Part shown: positions 34,422 to 36,751 of the stretch, piece by piece
Layout of the letters: every line of letters begins with the position of its first letter
Position numbering within the stretch: position 1 is the first letter of the stretch
Source of the DNA: a bacterium
GTDB taxonomy: Bacteria > Planctomycetota > UBA1135 > GCA-002686595
Assembly: GCA_030426785.1 (NCBI GenBank)
Contig: JAUHXY010000009.1
Coordinates: 1-36,751, forward strand
Length of the DNA stretch: 36,751 nucleotides
Direction of reading: 5' to 3'
Made by a program: the position numbers and the translations under genes
The notes under the pieces: generated by a model
Database searches by the model: none
Seen by the model: the letters and a program-made list of their open reading frames with translations, nothing else
Told to the model about the DNA's origin: nothing

Positions 34422-34475
34422 CCCCTTTTTGATGTCCCCCGCCCTCCCGTCGCCCTGCGACTCCAAAAGGGGAGG
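34422..34475 (+). promoter_or_regulatory. Inverted repeat overlapping the ribosome-binding site of the ABC operon
   Basis: CCCCTTTT (34422-34429) pairs with AAAAGGGG (34465-34472) across 35 bases. The second arm overlaps the strong Shine-Dalgarno GGGGAGG (34469-34475) of the GTG start at 34485. If the stem forms, the site is hidden. The first arm follows the M28 stop by one base. Confidence 0.4.
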
Positions 34476-34484
34476 AAGCGCCGC

Positions 34485-36236
34485 GTGAAGGCCCTGTGGC
34501 CCTATTTCCAGCGCTTCCTGCTCTACAAAACCCGCCTCCTGGCGGGTTTGTTGTGTATTCCCTTGGGGCAGTTGGCGGACGTGGCCATGACGGTCATGAT
34601 CGGCAACGCGATCGAGCGGGCGCGCACCTCGGACGACGCCGCGTGGATGCGTTGGGTCATCCTGTACCTCAGCTTGTTCGCGATCGGGCGAGCGGTCTTC
34701 CGCTATCTGCAACGCTGGTTCATCGTGGTGGTCTCCCGCGAAGTCGAAACCGACCTCAAGCAGGACACCTTGGAGAAGCTCACCTCGCTCTCCTTCGACT
34801 TTCACAACAAGAGTCGCTCGGGGGACGTGGTCAGCCGACTGACCAGCGACGTGGAGAACGTACGCATGTTCCTGGGCCCGGGCATGATGTACACGGTCGG
34901 TGCGTTGGTGGTAGTGCCCATCTCGCTGGCGGTGCTCTTCGCCCTCAGCCCTTGGGTGACCTTGGCGATGATCGTGCCCATGGCGGCCATGGGATGGATC
35001 ATGAAAACGCTCACCCCGCGGGTGCACCGGCATTCGGTCGAGGTGCAGGAGAGCTTGGCGGACATCAGCCACCGCGCGCAGGAAAACTTCGGGGGCATTC
35101 GCGTCGTGCAAGCCGCCGGCATCGAAGACGCGCAGGCCGAGCGCTTCGCCGCGTCGAGCCGCAAGAACCGTACGAACCAAATCGCCATGGGCAACGCTCG
35201 TGGGCTGATGCACGCGGCGGTCAACGGGGCTTTCGATCTGGCCTTCGTGGTGATCCTGGTGATCGGAGGTTTGGCGGCGATCGATCGCACGTTGGCGGTC
35301 GGCGATCTGTTCAAGTTCATCGATCTAACGATCAAGGTCTTCTGGCCCCTGATCGCCCTGGGCTGGATCGCGGGCATGTACGCGCGTGCGGTGGCTAGCG
35401 CGGAGCGCATCACCGACCTGTTGGCGGAGGTGCCGACCATCCAAGATCCCCCGGATGCCTACCGTGCAGATCCCTTGCGGGGTTCCTTGCGGTTCGACGG
35501 GGTGAGCTTTCGGTATGGGCCCGAAGCCCCCAAGGTCCTGCGCGACATCGATTTGGAAGTGCCGGCGGGCTCGACCTTGGGCGTGGTCGGCCCGACGGGG
35601 TCCGGCAAGTCAACGTTGCTGTCTTTAGCGGGGCGTCTGTTCGACTGCGACGGCACTCTCTCGATCGACGGCGTCCCCATCCAACGCTGGTCCTTGGAGA
35701 GTTTGCGCACGCAGCTCGGGTATGTGCCTCAGGATTCGTTCCTGTTCTCGGCGCCTTACGACGAGAACATTCGCTTTGGGGCCGATCGCGAGCTGAGCGA
35801 CGAAGAAGTCGCCCACTACGTGCGTCGGGCCGCGATGGAGAGCGAGGTATTGTCCTTCCCCGGCGGCTATCACCAACGGGTGGGCGAGCGGGGCGTGACG
35901 TTGTCCGGGGGCCAGCGCCAACGCACTTGCATCGCGCGCGCCCTGGCCAAAGAGCCGCGCATTCTGATCTTGGATGATTGCTTGTCCGCGGTGGACACGG
36001 AAACCGAGCGCGCGCTGCTCGACAGTTTGCGCGAGGCCGGTGACGAGCGCACCGTGCTGGTGTCCGCGCACCGTTTGTCGAGCGTGGTGGAAGCCGACCA
36101 AATCTTGGTTTTGGCCCCGGACGGCTCCCCCGCCGCTCTCGGGACCCACGAAGAACTCGTGAACCAACCCGGCTGGTACCGGGATACCTGGGAGCGGCAG
36201 CAACGCCGGGCAGAGATCCTGGGAGGTGAAGCGTGA
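34485..36236 (+). CDS. ABC exporter half-transporter with degenerate ATP site
   Basis: 583 residues, starting with GTG after a strong GGGGAGG site. An N-terminal six-helix exporter domain (~1-310) is followed by a nucleotide-binding domain (~335-575): Walker A GPTGSGKST (369-377), Q-loop PQDS, signature LSGGQRQR (473-480), Walker B ILILDD and H-loop SAHR. The residue after Walker B, normally the catalytic Glu, is Asp498. In heterodimeric exporters such as TM287/288 one subunit carries this Asp and has a non-hydrolysing site. The next gene overlaps and encodes another half, so a heterodimer is expected. The substrate is unknown; lipid-like or drug-like molecules are typical. Confidence 0.93.
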   Translation: MKALWPYFQRFLLYKTRLLAGLLCIPLGQLADVAMTVMIGNAIERARTSDDAAWMRWVILYLSLFAIGRAVFRYLQRWFIVVVSREVETDLKQDTLEKLTSLSFDFHNKSRSGDVVSRLTSDVENVRMFLGPGMMYTVGALVVVPISLAVLFALSPWVTLAMIVPMAAMGWIMKTLTPRVHRHSVEVQESLADISHRAQENFGGIRVVQAAGIEDAQAERFAASSRKNRTNQIAMGNARGLMHAAVNGAFDLAFVVILVIGGLAAIDRTLAVGDLFKFIDLTIKVFWPLIALGWIAGMYARAVASAERITDLLAEVPTIQDPPDAYRADPLRGSLRFDGVSFRYGPEAPKVLRDIDLEVPAGSTLGVVGPTGSGKSTLLSLAGRLFDCDGTLSIDGVPIQRWSLESLRTQLGYVPQDSFLFSAPYDENIRFGADRELSDEEVAHYVRRAAMESEVLSFPGGYHQRVGERGVTLSGGQRQRTCIARALAKEPRILILDDCLSAVDTETERALLDSLREAGDERTVLVSAHRLSSVVEADQILVLAPDGSPAALGTHEELVNQPGWYRDTWERQQRRAEILGGEA

Positions 36237-36751
36237 GCGCGTACACCGAACAGAACGAAGTCATCGCCACGCGGGCTTGGGACCATCGACTCTTCCGCCG
36301 CCTGCTCGCTTACGTCAAACCCCACTGGCGTTTGTTCGTGCTTTCCTTCGGGATTTTGGCGCTGCTCTTCGCCGGAGAACTGATGGGGCCTTACATCTGG
36401 CGGCGCGCGCTGGACGGCCCGGTGCAGGGTGCCCTGGATGCCCCGGTCGGCGCTGACAAGACGCCCTTCCGCGACGCCATGCTCGGTTGGGTGGGCCTGT
36501 ATCTGGGGATCATCGCGGTGGTGACCCTGCTGCGCTATTGGCAGGTAGCGGTCTTGAATCGCACCGGTCAAACCGTGATTCACGACCTGCGCACGCAACT
36601 CTTCCGCCACATTCAGCACCTGGATTTGGCCTTCTTCGACAAGCGGCCGACCGGGTCCCTGGTGACGCGGGTGACCACGGACATCGAGCACCTCGCGGAG
36701 CTGTTCACCTCCGGCGTGGTGACCTTGGGCTTCGACTGCCTGAAGGTGGTG
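36233..36751 (+). CDS. ABC exporter half-transporter, partner subunit (truncated by window end)
   Basis: The first 173 codons are inside the window and the frame is open to its end. It starts with GTG at 36233, which overlaps the stop of the first half-transporter (GTGA), indicating coupled translation. Visible are a basic amphipathic start (LFRRLLAYVKPHW), a first membrane helix (LFVLSFGILALLFAGELMG), a short extracytoplasmic loop, a second helix (LYLGIIAVVTLL) and the coupling-helix region FFDKRPTGSLVTRVTTDIE, which is typical of type I exporter domains. The nucleotide-binding domain lies beyond the window, so I cannot say whether it has the normal catalytic Glu. Confidence 0.9.
   Translation, partial: MSAYTEQNEVIATRAWDHRLFRRLLAYVKPHWRLFVLSFGILALLFAGELMGPYIWRRALDGPVQGALDAPVGADKTPFRDAMLGWVGLYLGIIAVVTLLRYWQVAVLNRTGQTVIHDLRTQLFRHIQHLDLAFFDKRPTGSLVTRVTTDIEHLAELFTSGVVTLGFDCLKVV

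Overview
The window comes from a GC-rich Gram-negative-type bacterium. It carries lipid A and heptose genes (lpxL, lpxK, hldE, and a Kdo/WaaP-type kinase), so an outer membrane with lipopolysaccharide is expected. The gene set also includes a very large membrane-anchored Ser/Thr kinase, an FHA-GAF sigma54 activator, and long secreted subtilases with a conserved C-terminal domain. This mix resembles Planctomycetota, but that assignment is inference: there is no rRNA or other phylogenetic marker here. No tRNA, rRNA, CRISPR array, insertion sequence or phage gene was seen.

Layout. At 1-5321 (minus strand) lie a cobalamin-binding radical SAM enzyme and a 1122-residue Ser/Thr kinase. At 5638-16487 two paralogous secreted S8 proteases on the plus strand flank a tightly overlapping minus-strand operon, purE-purK-sbtA-sbtB. 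It joins the bicarbonate-consuming PurK step of purine synthesis to a bicarbonate transporter and its PII-like partner. At 16488-17126 there is no convincing gene, but there are many stem-loops and a textbook terminator, so one or two structured RNAs are likely. At 17127-21757 lie the sigma54 activator, a YkgJ-type Cys-cluster protein, an AUH-like enoyl-CoA hydratase and the Kdo/WaaP-like kinase.

At 22125-24779 two glutamate dehydrogenase paralogues stand in tandem. The first has a complete active site. The second has lost two active-site lysines and is probably a regulatory subunit. At 24776-30812 (minus strand) the order of transcription is rpoZ, lpxK, lpxL, a deoxyhypusine-synthase-like protein of unknown role, hldE and a TauE/SafE-type permease. 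At 30966-32246 there is a HAD phosphatase fused to a uridine-kinase-like domain with a broken P-loop. At 32442-36751 come a secreted glutamate-carboxypeptidase-like M28 peptidase and two overlapping ABC exporter half-transporters; the second runs off the window.

The points most worth following up are the purEK-sbtAB operon, the active/inactive GDH pair, the structured RNA region at 16690-17059, and the HAD/degenerate-kinase fusion.
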